From: Atherix ibis | Taxonomy: Eukaryota; Arthropoda; Insecta; Diptera; Athericidae | NCBI GenBank assembly: GCA_958298945.1 | Contig: OY282606.1 | Coordinates: forward strand, 26,261,740-26,325,739 | Length of the DNA stretch: 64,000 bases | Reading direction: 5' to 3' | Shown: positions 34,790 through 45,559 of the stretch, in pieces | Numbering within the stretch: the first letter of the stretch is position 1 | Layout: every line of letters starts with the position of its first letter | Made by a program: the position numbers and the translations under genes | Notes under the pieces: model-generated | The model's database searches: none | What the model was told of the DNA's origin: nothing | What the model saw: only the letters and a program-made list of their open reading frames with translations

Positions 34790-35375
34790 TTATCTTTTTG
34801 TACATAATTTTTGGCAGAAAAGATCCAATGACGTCACATCGCATTCTTTTCGAGGCCGTCATGAGCCTTTTAGTAGGACTCGATTTTGTACATAATTTTG
34901 GCAGAAAAAAATCTAATGGCGTCAAATCGTATTCTTTTGGAGGGCGTTATGAGTCCTTCAGCAGGTCTAGATCTTTTTGATGTCGATTTTGTACATAATT
35001 TTGAAAGAAAAAATCCAATGGCTTTAAATTGCATGCTTTTGGAGACCGTCATGAGCCCTTTTAGCAGGACTTCATCTTTTTGAGATCTTATCTTTTTGTA
35101 CATAATTTTTGACAGAAAAGATCCAATGGCGTTAAATCGCATGCTTTTGGAGGCCGTCATGAGCCCTTTTAGTAGGACTTCATCTTTTTGAGGCCTTATC
35201 TTTTTGTACATAATTTTTGGCAGAAAAGATCAAATGGCGTCAATTCGTATGCTTTTGGAGGCCGTCATGAGCCTTTTAGGAGGACTCGATCTTTTTGAGG
35301 TCGATTTTGTAAATAATTTTGGCAGAAAAGATCCAATGGCGTCAAATGGCATGCTTATGGAGGCCAAATCTCGAA
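34790..35375. repeat. Tandem repeat, about 105-bp unit, six copies
   Basis: The word TACATAATTTT recurs near 34800, 34888, 34993, 35098, 35206 and (as TAAATAATTTT) 35309. Each unit contains GGCAGAAAAGATCCAATGGC and CTTTTGGAGGCCGTCATGAG. On the minus strand each unit reads like SKSMRFNAIGSFLSKIMYKK, a worn form of the mariner PPRSCDLTPLDFFLWGY region. Several units stay in one frame (35211-34870), which explains the long open frame there; it is not a gene. Confidence 0.9.
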
Positions 35376-35479
35376 ACTATGCATCCTCAGAGCTCATTTC
35401 CTTTTCGGTAATCAACCTCGCCCTTCATGCCTTTACTGTGACGCGTTTAATTAATCATTCCTCATATTTTAAATAAAAA

Positions 35480-37454
35480 CCAGGTAACCTAGAATTCCGT
35501 AGATTTTAGGTTAAGTGGCATTTCATTTCAAATATGAACAATTATGAATTGAACCGTGGAGCTTCTTGAACCAACTGGAAAGCTCCTTTTCCAAGTCCTC
35601 TTTTTAACCATATCCAAAAATTTTAATATGCTCTAAAAAATTTAGCAAGTTCCCCGGCTTTTAACAGACATTTTCATATAGAAAGTTTCCAATGCCAATC
35701 TACACGAAACAAGAACTCATTAATGTCCTTGTCCCAGAGACCTTTATTCAAACAAAAAAAATTCCTTAGTGCAATTGAGACTAAAACACTGTTTAATATT
35801 AAAAAGATCTTTTCATTTTTAGCACAAAAATTTGCTAACAAAATTGGACCCAAACATATCGAAAGTAAACTACAAAAATTCTTCAATTTTTTAAACTCAT
35901 TTTGCGTTGCTTAGTGTTTCTATTGAAATGTTAGCAAGCACCACACCAATTGTGAGGATATGTTGCGGGCAACATGTTGACAGGAATAATTTCTTCCGAA
36001 AAGCAATGTTCGTGTTAGAAATTTGATTTTTACTATTTCCAATAAAGATAATAATACTTTTCTATAAAACAATTAAAATATATTGTTTGCCTATATTTTA
36101 TATAGAATTTATATAATTTATTATATAATCATATAGTTTACGTAACAAAAGTATAATAAATAAGTGAAATTTATTTCTATTTATTAAGTAAAATTATTTT
36201 CAGGTAACCAATCATAAAAATGCAATAAAATTATTTGTTTTGATTTTTTTTATTTCTTTCTTTCTTTCACTTGTAAAGTAAAATTTCTATAAGGTAATTT
36301 TCAATTTGTATAAATAAAACACCGCATTGAATACTAATTGGTTAGTATTTATATACTCATAAATTTTGATAGCATCACGCATATATTCAGATATTACGTA
36401 ATTTTTCGTGTTTTAAAAATATAATCATAAAATATCCTTAAAAAAATTATGAGTGAAGCAAAAAAAAAAAAATTATTTCATATTGTCCCTAGTACGTTTA
36501 TACTTGAATATGTGTAATCAAATTGAAGTTGTTGCATTTTTAAGTTTTTATTTTTATTCCAGAAAAATTATTGTTTCTTGAAAAAGTCATTTTCGAGAGC
36601 TAAAAAATTTGTATTCTGAAAATGTTAATTGAAATTTTATGATTGGAAAATTTCCCTGCACATAATCAGATTTTGTAACAAAAATTGCACGTAGTAATTT
36701 TATTATTTTTGAATGGATATACATAAAATAATTTTCTATTCAAGGTGAATAAAGAATGTTATTTTTATTTTGCTTTAATTAATATTTTTCTTAGGTAATT
36801 ATTAAATATGTTAAAATGTTTGTAGGCAAATAATAACATAAAATCTGATTAGATCAGTTCAAATAAAAACGGAAGTGCAATTCGATTGGTGAGAAGTAGT
36901 TTCAATTGCAATTTAATTAGTTACTAAATACTTGTTCTTATTGGTTGAGATATTTTTATTTAATTAATTTCAAAATATTATAAATATGCATTATGTAATT
37001 AAACGTACATGTAACATATTAATAATATTGAATTTATATATGCTAAATAAATATTAATTATTGAGACCTACTCTCCTTCGATAATGACAAATTAAAAAAC
37101 AATAGCTATACTAGCACCCCACCTTAATCGACGACCATCACCTTGATAAGATTGTGACCTTTTTTGTTTGTTACTCTATAGAAGTTTTGTTTACCTTGCA
37201 TTGACACGAAAATAAATACAATAAATTTCATATTACAAACTGTTATTATTATAAGTATAAGGTTAATGGAGCAAAATGACTTATAACAAGTGCATTTCAA
37301 TGGTTAATAGGTGGAGTGGTAATTGAAATATGATCATTTAAATTGATTAAAATTTTGTTTGTGAATAATGACATTTTTTTAAAAAAATATAGAATAAAAT
37401 CATTTAAAAATAAAGTACAATCCTTAGATTATAGAAGAACTGGAAAGGCCTCTA
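35480..37454. other. AT-rich noncoding stretch
   Basis: No gene, RNA or mobile element recognised. The 36050-37050 part is almost pure A/T. Small frames at 35674-35914 overlap on both strands and lack motifs. Confidence 0.5.
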
Positions 37455-37595
37455 CACAAAAATTCTGTCCGAATTTTATGGGTAATATATACAACAGAAA
37501 CGGCCTAAATTAGTGGGGGACAATTTAAAAGTTTAGTATGCGATTGAAGCGGTTCGTTTAAAACCATTTTTCATATGTGATGTCATTTATGCGTA
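37455..37595. repeat. Dispersed repeat, copy 2 (partner at 25455-25625)
   Basis: Shares CACAAAAATTCTGTCCGAAT-type start, AATTTAAAAGTTTAGTATGC and the TTTAAAACCATTT end with the other copy. It lies immediately left of a mariner 5' end. Confidence 0.55.
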
Positions 37596-37612
37596 AAGAA
37601 TCAGATTTTTTG

Positions 37613-38250
37613 CCAGGTGTTGGAATTAATTCGTAGCGTTTTACAAAAGATGGCGTTAGCCAACTATTCATAGTCACACATACAAAAGTAAATATTCTCC
37701 CACAACCTACTGACATAACGCAATCACTTTTCCAGTATATGACATTTTGTTATAGTGTCAGTAGCACTTGTTACGCAGTGTCAAACATGTCAAAGTTCGT
37801 GCCTGAAAAATCGTTTTTGCGGGGAGTGTTACTCCATTACTTCAACATGAAGAAAAGTGCCGCGGAAAGTCATCGTATTTTAGTGGATGTCTACGGCGAA
37901 CATGCTCTTGCTGAGCAAACTTGCAGAAAGTGGTTTGCGCGGTTTGAAAATGGAAATTTTCATTTGGAAGACATGGAACGTCCCGGACAGCCATAAAAAG
38001 TTCGAAGATGAAGATTTGGTAGCGTTGCTCGATGAAGACCCGTGCCAAAAACTCCGGGAGTTGTCCATAGGAATGGTACAAAAACAGGGAACGTGGGTTC
38101 CACATGAGTTGAAGCCAAGGGACGTCGAACGGCGTTTAGTCACCTGTGAGATTCTTCTCCAACGGCAGGCAAGGAAGGGATTTCTGCATCGAATCGTCAC
38201 TGGTGACAAGAAGTGGGTACTCTACGACAATCCCAAACGCAGAAAATAAT
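37613..38250 (+). mobile_element. 3'-truncated mauritiana-type mariner
   Basis: Begins with CCAGGTGTTGGAATTAATTC at 37613, sharing only CCAGGTGT with Fam-2. A leader of about 170 bp precedes the transposase start. The element stops at about 38250, right after the PKRRK codons. There is no 3' half and no 3' terminal repeat. Confidence 0.8.
37787..38249 (+). pseudogene. Mauritiana-type mariner transposase, 5' part only
   Basis: Starts MSKFVPEKSFLRGVLLHYF at 37787. The helix-turn-helix part is intact (KKSAAESHRILVDVYGEHAL, CRKWFARFENGNFHLED). A one-base shift at about 37996 moves it into the next frame (KKFEDEDLVALLDEDP). The linker AEQL..SQ-type segment is shortened to KLRELSIGMVQKQGTWVPHE. 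The first catalytic motif reads TGDKKWVLYD, so its Asp is retained, and the sequence ends NPKRRK-stop at 38249. The second and third Asp are absent. It is clearly distinct from the Fam-2 copies. Confidence 0.88.
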
Positions 38251-38653
38251 GTACTTAAATAATTAATAACTAATATTCTAAAAAAAATGAAAACAATATT
38301 ATTTAGTAAATGCATTAGAAAATGGTCTAATAGAGCAAACAAATTTATTTAAATATTGTAATAAGCCTACCGAATATACTTTATTTATTTTAACACAATA
38401 AAAATAGCAATGGAAAACATACTGAAAAATTCGTTCCCTTAAATTTTCTTACACACACTTTACGTACACCGGCACTGAACTATTTTCCGATAAACATTGA
38501 ACTGTCAAAATTGGATTTGTTTACATTTATTGAAAGCCGAACTTTTCACTTTTAACCACTTTTTACACAAAACATGTCACTAAAAGCCATTTAGGCACAT
38601 CATAAACTAAATTTTTAATAATTTATGTGGTAGAAATGAAGATATTAACTTAC

Positions 38654-38900
38654 CGAAAGAAAGAAATTCCCGGTTTCCTCATTTCGTCGAATTTCTAGCT
38701 TTTTCTAATAAATTGCTTAATTTTCTGAAATAAAAACTTCGTATTTAATTTTATTAATAATATAATTATTTGTATAAATACTTACTTTTCCGTAAATACT
38801 TCTAAAGAAATGAAAATAACACGTTTACTAACACTTTCCGAAACGCGAAAACAACAACTTTCATGGAGAATGGCGCGTTTTAAAACTCACCGAAAGTCTA
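38654..38900 (-). CDS. Candidate 5' end of a minus-strand gene (two exons, 61-nt intron)
   Basis: On the minus strand, exon sequence ending ACGGAAAA at 38786 meets donor GTAAGTATT. A 61-nt A/T-rich intron (38785-38725) ends in TTTTTATTTCAG. The next exon, 38724-38654 (71 nt), ends CTTTCG|GTAAGTTAAT. Inside it an ATG preceded by an in-frame TAG opens MRKPGISFF. The arrangement of a short insect-type intron between consensus sites, a likely 5' untranslated exon and a start codon fits the first part of a gene. The downstream exons would be at lower coordinates and were not found. The 5' limit of exon 1 (about 38900) is a guess. No function can be assigned. Confidence 0.35.
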
Positions 38901-39234
38901 CAAAATTGAGGCGCTTTATTTTGATTGATATTTACGAAATAAATAATAAACCTAAAATACAATTCCATTTCATATCAAAAGATTGTACAAAAAATTAAAA
39001 TTTTTCTGTCGTTGTGTTTAAATTGTATTTTTGTTTACAATAAGTGAATTAAAATGAATATAAATTATAATTTTTGCAATTCAATAAATTTCTATTACGA
39101 AAACTAGATGTCAGTGAGTGTCTTGTCTACATAAAAAAATCTACACAAAAATATCTAATAATTGCCATTTCTCGCCGCTTCGCAATAATTCGTACACAAA
39201 ATTGCGTATACATACACATATACACGTACGGTAA

Positions 39235-39800
39235 GGGCCTATCCAGGTATTCGTTAATCTAAGGTTTAAGTTTTACCTTTAACGTCATGGATTATTTAAC
39301 TGTCAAATAACTCCTTAAAATGGTAAAACCTTTTTGCTTAGGCGAAGTCAATTTTTCGCGCTTTAAGAGGGAAAATTTTCTTTAGCAAAATTTCCTTTTA
39401 TTGATAGAAGCCATTGTATTCGTGAATAGTGACAGTTTGGTGTGCATTTGGGTCTATAGGTATTATTAGCTGGTATTTTTTTTTTTTAAATGAAGTAGAA
39501 AAAGAGACCGTTACAGTCAATTCTGAGCGTTATTCTTTGTTTGAACTTGAAGATTTTTATTTGGACCATATTTCATTAGATTTTTATTAAGTTTGAAAAT
39601 ATGCAAAAAAAAATTATTAAAAAATTACCTTAAACAGGATCGAGTTCTGCGGATATTGTGGCGGCTATTTGAAACTATGTTCTAATATTTGCATAATGGC
39701 AAAATTCAAGAGCACTTTACCAACATCTGAACTGAGTGTATTTTTTATTTAACGTAACTTTCCAAAAATTAAATTGGATAACCTATTAGCTAGTCAATGT
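39235..39800 (+). mobile_element. Fam-1 mariner-like remnant
   Basis: Plus-strand copy. Worn transposase pieces include GAAGCCATTGTATTCGTGAA (about 39408; EKPLYS..), GACCGTTACAGTCAATTCTGAGC (ETVTVNSE) at 39507, and the C-terminal block GATCGAGTTCTGCGG with GTGGCGGC. The 3' terminus is AACTTTCCAAAAATTAAATTGGATAACCT (about 39762-39790). All frames are broken, and the middle is deleted. Confidence 0.65.
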
Positions 39801-40007
39801 GGATGGATTTCTTACAAGAAAGTGAAAATAATTAAAAATAACACCATAAATAATTGAAAATTAAAAGTTATTCCAACCGATTTGGTTATATGTACGTATT
39901 CTTATTTTGCTATTAAAATTCAAAAATCTCATATATCTCGCAACAATTGTGATACTTTTATTAATAATGAAAGATCAAAGCGTGTATGATTAAAAGAGCA
40001 ATTGTGA

Positions 40008-40215
40008 TCAATGAGATTCAATTTCGTATAAAGAATGTCGAAGAAAATGCATGTGGAGAGTGGGGGGAGCCTCCGTTAAATGATTAATTCTGACAGATCT
40101 CGGAAATCTCAAATTGAATTTTAAATCTTCGGATTCGAATCGAACCCCAGACCTTGGGAGCCAGATCTCACAACAGCGACCGAATGGCGTCACCAACTGT
40201 CTACCACCATATCAC
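40008..40215 (-). repeat. Possible tRNA-derived SINE
   Basis: On the minus strand, GGTGGTAGACAGTTGGTGAC resembles an A box. GGGGTTCGATTCGAATCC, about 65 bases later, contains a good B box core (GGTTCGATTC). A less structured body follows. The spacing and both boxes suggest a tRNA-derived promoter of a short interspersed element. The stems of a real tRNA cloverleaf do not form convincingly, so I do not call a tRNA gene. Confidence 0.4.
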
Positions 40216-40899
40216 ATATGGGATTTTTTTTGGATCGTACAATTGTCGCCTAGCTGAATCGATTTGTAATTATGGAATGTTTGGGGTTCTTGACAAATTT
40301 TCCGATTAGACTGGACCCAAAACTGCACATACTCAGTTATATCTCGTCATGACCTTAAATGGTTTACGTGCAGCGTTCTCTATCGTCTGTCAACGATTCC
40401 AAGTCTACTTGACCCAATTGTCCCATTTTGGATGAATTTAGACAGTTTGAAGGAGAAGATATTGTCGATCGCTCGGACAAAAGCGAAACACTTAGTCTCA
40501 TGAAAACATAATGGATGATTCACGTAATAAGGTCTGAGGTCTTACAAGATTACAAGTATGAATGCGAAAAACACTGTCATCTGTTTATTATTTTATAAAT
40601 ACCTGAACCGTTATGTTAATAATTTATAGTGAGTTAACTTTAACAGGTGTTAACAACAATAAAAAAAAAACCAAGCATTTTTTAAAAAATTATTTGCATA
40701 ATTTTTAGCATATACTTTTATGAAAGCATATTTTTTTACTGAGCTGATGAAAATCAAAAATTATTCATTTTAATAAGATTTTAAGATTTTCGAATCAATG
40801 TCAACCAAGAGTCCGGTTTTAGCTTACTTCAGATAGGATTTCAGACTTCCTGGGTTCGCGCCGCGATCTTCCAATTTGACAATACCTAACACTGTTGCT

Positions 40900-40942
40900 C
40901 AGCAACGATATGCCATAAAAATTTTATGGCATATCGTTGCTG
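40900..40942. repeat. Perfect 21-bp inverted repeat with 1-base centre
   Basis: Arm CAGCAACGATATGCCATAAA(A) at 40900-40920, centre A at 40921, exact complement at 40922-40942. The adjacent word GTTGCTCAGCAAC overlaps the left arm and offers an alternative small hairpin. It lies in noncoding DNA just left of the segment shared with 32820-32890. Confidence 0.9.
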
Positions 40943-41429
40943 CTTCAAATTTCGCTGTTTTATTTTTTGTAATCAACTACAAAAACACAATTTCAATTAT
41001 TACGCTCTATAAAATTGCGTAGTAACTGGACGTGTTCGAAATTTGTACTGCACGTCTAGGAGGGATTAGCACTAAAAGTCACGAACTTAATTTCAACGAC
41101 AACAATGACGGAATTTCGTCGACGGACTATAAATTTAAATGATTTAATCGTCAAATTTAACCAAATTTCCAATTTTATGATTTTCGTTGTAGTACGAGGG
41201 CAGTCTGATAAGTCAGTGATAAATGAAACAAAGCATTAATTTAGTCAACAAAATTTAATTAGTTATTAACGCAGTTTTCTTTTACATTGATAAATTTCAT
41301 TCAATTTATAAAAAAAAAAAAAGATTTATAAAAATTTCCACAAAAAAGAACTCAGTTCCGATCTTAACTTCTTAACTGGAAGCAAATTTCCTTCCACAAA
41401 GACGTTTCTTCATGTTTGTGAGAAGGACA

Positions 41430-42120
41430 AAGTTGCAGCTTATTAACCAACCCAACGCAGTCCATTGAACTTAATTTTATCCACAACAAGACGGTCGCGA
41501 TAACGCTCCAGGATCTTGTCGCTAAATAGGCTATGAAATCTTCCTTCCTCGTTTAGGGGACCAAAGAATTTTCCCCTTGAACTCAGACAGGTGTTCGCAA
41601 TGGGTTTTGTTCGGAACACAAGTTTTTCTTCCATTTTCCTCCATGTTGTTATCAGCTACGACCCTTGACCCTAAATAGAAAAATAATTTAACTCCTTCAA
41701 AGCTATAATCTTCTATCTGTAAGGCACTAGTGTTAATTGGTCTTAGACGCCGACGCTTTAAAACACCACCATGCAGATTATTTTACCTTCATTTATGTGC
41801 AGCCCAAGAATTTTCTTTGCCGGCTCAATCTTCATGAAGGTCTCGTATAGCTATCTCTGATCGTCATATGATATCGATGTCGTCGGTGTGTGCTGAAAGC
41901 TTACCTCTGAGACACAAATTGCTTCTTCCAGTGACAGGTTAAGAAGATCTCGCCGGATTCCATAGTGGATTTTGATGAAGGTCTCTCATACGGTTCTCCC
42001 AAACCTCTACGCCTGCCACATTCGGTGATATCTCCTTTTTTGAGTATGAAACAGATAACAGCAATGTCCCAGTTGTTGGGTATTGATTAGCTATCCCATA
42101 CGTGGACTATTAATTGATGA
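41430..42120 (-). pseudogene. Non-LTR retrotransposon reverse transcriptase fragment
   Basis: Minus-strand remnant. Reading from about 41900: AHTDDIDIISYDDQ, a worn YADDID catalytic box in which the Tyr-Ala is changed but both Asp remain, then PAKKILGLHINEGKII typical of the palm/thumb transition. Across several frameshifts it reaches SDKILERYRDRLVVDKIKF and GLRWVG near 41445, the usual C-terminal GRLRWVGH block. Further 5', up to about 42120, the match is weaker. It is a different lineage from the jockey-like element at 49155. Confidence 0.65.
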
Positions 42121-45100
42121 ACGGTTAGGTGCAGTGTGTCGCCTCCTGGCGATCCCGTGAAAATCGGGCGACTTAAAATTTTACATGTTACAAAAATTTT
42201 ATAGTCCATTTTTTTTTGAAAATTTTTAAATATTTCTAAGTTAAAAATTTATGTTTTTACAAATTTTGAAATAATTTAAAAAGAAGGTAATTTTTCCAAC
42301 AAAAAAAAAGCATTTTTAAAATTGTTCCAATTATTATTGTAAAAATTTTTTTTTAGCAAAAGGATATTTTAGGAATATTATAATTGTCACTGCAAGAAAT
42401 TTTTAAAAAATACACAAAAAGTGAATATTAAAATTTTCTTAATTTTTTTAAATTTAATTTGAAAAGTTACCTTTTTGTACTAATTTTTGCAGTGCTTTAA
42501 ATTTAATTTTTTTTTCTTATATTTATAAAAAAAAAGCTCTTTGAAAACAACTTAAGTGCAAAAAATCATTGAAAAATGACTAAGGAAAAAGTTGACAGGA
42601 AAAAGAAATTTTCGTTCAATTTAAAAAAATAAATCGCTTTGGAAGTTGTTTCAATAAATTTATGTATTTATCAATTCAGTGGAAAAAGAAATTGCAGTTT
42701 GAGTTAGTGTAGAATAGATTAGAGCAGAGTTGAACAGAGAGTCGATTAGAGTGGAGCAGACCAATGTGGATTAAAGTGGAGTAAAATGTTGACAAGGAAC
42801 CTTCGTCTATGAAAACCGTTTCAGCATATTTGTTTGTACACCTTGACTATGGCATTGATGGCGCAATTGAGTGGAGCAATAAATCTTTTTGTATTTGCTG
42901 TTCTGTGTTAAAAAATTCACAATTGTACGCATTTTATTATATTTAAGGCAAATGTAAATGTTGTGTAGGTACTACAAAAAAAAAAAAAAAAAATTAAAAA
43001 AAATCCTCCAACAAATGTCGTGCCGCCAATACCATCGGGAAAATTTGAATCAATAAAATCCAATACTTGAGGTACTTTACGACACTTTTATGGCTGGCAA
43101 TTTTCCATTTATTTTTCCTTTTATGTCAGTTTTCCCTTTTTTTTTACCACACCTGGTGTGAAAATTCATGAAAAAATCTCTAAACGAATTCGGTAAGAAA
43201 ATCAAAGAAACGCAAAAATTACTAGAAGCTTTACACAAGGCGGAGGGAGGAGTTTCTTGAGCAGAAATTAAAGACGGCACGGCATACTAGTGCGAAATAG
43301 GGTCTTTAACATTTTCAACGATTTCGTTTGATTTATTTATTAGCCATTTTCTAATTAACGCAATATTTACGATTATGTTTTCGTGGGTGGGTGTACAGAT
43401 TCCAATACGATTTATCATAAGATTTGGCGATTAATAGTCACGGTCATGATTGCGAAAGGATTAGTACAAGACATTAGGAAACTATCTAAAAATTTATTAA
43501 CACAAACAATTAAGTTGATATTCACTCTCTGATATTAAAAATATTTTGGAATAGAGGGGCGGGGGGGGGGGGGGGTGTTAGTGTTATGAGAGGTATTGGT
43601 TGTTGTTGTTGTTGTTGATGTGGTATCATTATAACACCTTCGCTTCTAAAGTTGCCAAAACTTTAATACTTCCCGTTTCCATAATTTCGTCAAGACGTAC
43701 AAAAAAACCGGAAGTTTAAACGATTTTTAATTAAAGATTTCAACTTTCGTTTAAGTACTAAAGACTCGTTTCTTAGATAAATATCTGTCGACACTGATAA
43801 ATTGTACCTTAATTTCTTTGAAAGTTTTTTTTTTTTTTTTATTATTATTTTTTCACTTGAAAATTAGTCTACTTGAAAAGATATTGAAAAAAGTTTGGAA
43901 AAAGTTTATGCTAGAAGCTATACAATTTTCCTGAACAATTAATTTCGAAGAGTTTGTAATTAATTTCCAATAAATTTTCTTTATGTAAAAAGTAAAAAAA
44001 AAATATTTAAAAAATCCCAAAGTAAGAACGAAACTAAATATTTACATTTTGAGTTGGGAATTTTCGCAGATTATTTATGGCATATTGTCTTTGTAATTTC
44101 CATCAGCCACGTAATATGCCAAGAGGGTGAACGAAAATTACTCCTTTCATTTTTAAATAAAAATTATTAAATTTATCTAATATTTTATTCTAATTTAATA
44201 TTAAGAATAAATAAGACGCAATAAGGTATTCCGTATGCGCACATCAGTAGTGGTAATAATAAATTTCCTAAAGTACGCAGCATTATTATGCAGTAGTTTT
44301 GTTGAGATGGTAAAAAAAATATTGGAAAATGAAACCAAAGACATAATACGTCTTGTACTATTCATAGATGGTATCTAATTGCTTTGAAGAAAAACTGGCT
44401 ATTCGGGATATTGAGACCTGTACGTACGCATCTCTAGTGTACTCCACTCAAAGAAGATCGACTTTGATTGACATACCTACCCGCTATAATAGTATGAAAC
44501 TACAATGATGGCCCACTTTTTGATCTAAACTAAAGAAAATCTGCACAATTCTTTTCATGACGCGTGTCATATCTTTTTTTCCGCTTTCAACATGTGCTGA
44601 TAGTCTCCTTTCTAAAATAACAATTCACCTTAGACGCAACTATCGAATAACACTACTTATTCGAGATGATACGTTATTTTGTTGGTAAAGATTAAAGATT
44701 TACTATTTTAGTTTGGATCTGTCTGATAGATGAGTCCATGTATCGAACAGTTATCACTACGAAAACACTTCTAAATCAATGCAATTTCTGATTTATTACC
44801 GCAAAATCATGTTTCCTGGTCGAGTTTTTCAAGAATATCATCAAGTCTATAGTGTGACGACTGTTAGAGGCCATCTTTGTACACTCACTCGTAAAATACT
44901 GTTGTGCCAGTATTTTATTAATTCAAGGAAACTTTTAATTAATACAACAATATACAGCTATTATTACAAATGCCTTGATTTTATGCGATTTGTGTTATTG
45001 AATTATTTATTACAGAATTTTAAAAGGAAGAAAAATAAATTGCACTCGTTTGTTCTATGATTTAGAAATTAATTTTAATTTTTATAAAAAAAGTATATAT

Positions 45101-45559
45101 TATATTGTATATTGTAATTTTTTTCTAAATAACAGCAAAGAAAATTTTCCAAGAATTACCTAAAAAAATTGTTTATGGTCTCAAAATAATTTTTGCAATT
45201 CAAAAGTAGTAGAAGCAAAAGAAATGGAACTCTCAACAAAAAAAAATTCGTTAAAAAAAAACACTTAAAACACATTTTTAAAAAAACAACTATCAAATTT
45301 ATAAAAAAACAATTAAAAATTTAAAAAACTTGAATTGGCGGAAATGAATTGAACAAAATCCTTTTTTTTTGAATTTTCAGAATATTTTGCCACTACAAAT
45401 TCTTTATTAAGAATTTACAATATTTACAAAGATAGAATGCGAAAAGGCCGATAGGTGTCACTACCAATGTGAAAATAATATTTTTTTGCAATAGTTACTA
45501 TCTGTCAAAAGATCTTCTGCGAAGTAGCAGACAGCAAACTTAATTAAATAGTTACTTTA
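42121..45559. other. AT-rich stretch with G-run and microsatellites
   Basis: No gene recognised. Contains a run of 15 G residues at 43561-43575, a (GTT)n microsatellite at about 43600-43617, and AGAGTGGAGCAG-like minor repeats near 42720-42790. The 93-codon plus-strand frame at 44779-45060 is hydrophobic and tyrosine-rich, and has no motif or splice context. Confidence 0.45.

Larger units (their letters stand above)
33955..35400 (-). mobile_element. Fam-1 remnant interrupted by a mariner fragment, with internal tandem repeats
   Basis: The 3' terminus (AAAGGATTATCCAATTTGTG, about 33963) is followed by family sequence up to 34029, where a Fam-2 end begins. The family resumes by about 34690 with CTTGGATCTTGCCATTATGC, and ATTTAAATGGCCGTCACGAG, the inverse of the C-terminal RDGHLNN coding block. 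It then runs into tandem units of about 105 bp derived from the third-catalytic-residue region. The same order of blocks is seen uninterrupted at 61140-61300, which supports the nested reading. Confidence 0.7.

Noticed and set aside
34870..35476. Several open frames on both strands that look like a repetitive protein
   Set aside because: Both strands are open because of the 105-bp periodicity of a transposase-derived repeat; there is no independent sign of a gene.
40100..40190. A tRNA gene
   Set aside because: A and B boxes are present but acceptor, D and anticodon stems do not pair convincingly; kept only as a SINE candidate.
40900..40942. A microRNA precursor
   Set aside because: The loop is a single base and the stem only 21 bp; no room for Drosha/Dicer processing.
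41196..41220. A mariner terminus (TACGAGGGCAGTCTGATAAG)
   Set aside because: It resembles known mariner ends, but no matching inverted end or transposase text was found nearby, so it is not listed as an element.
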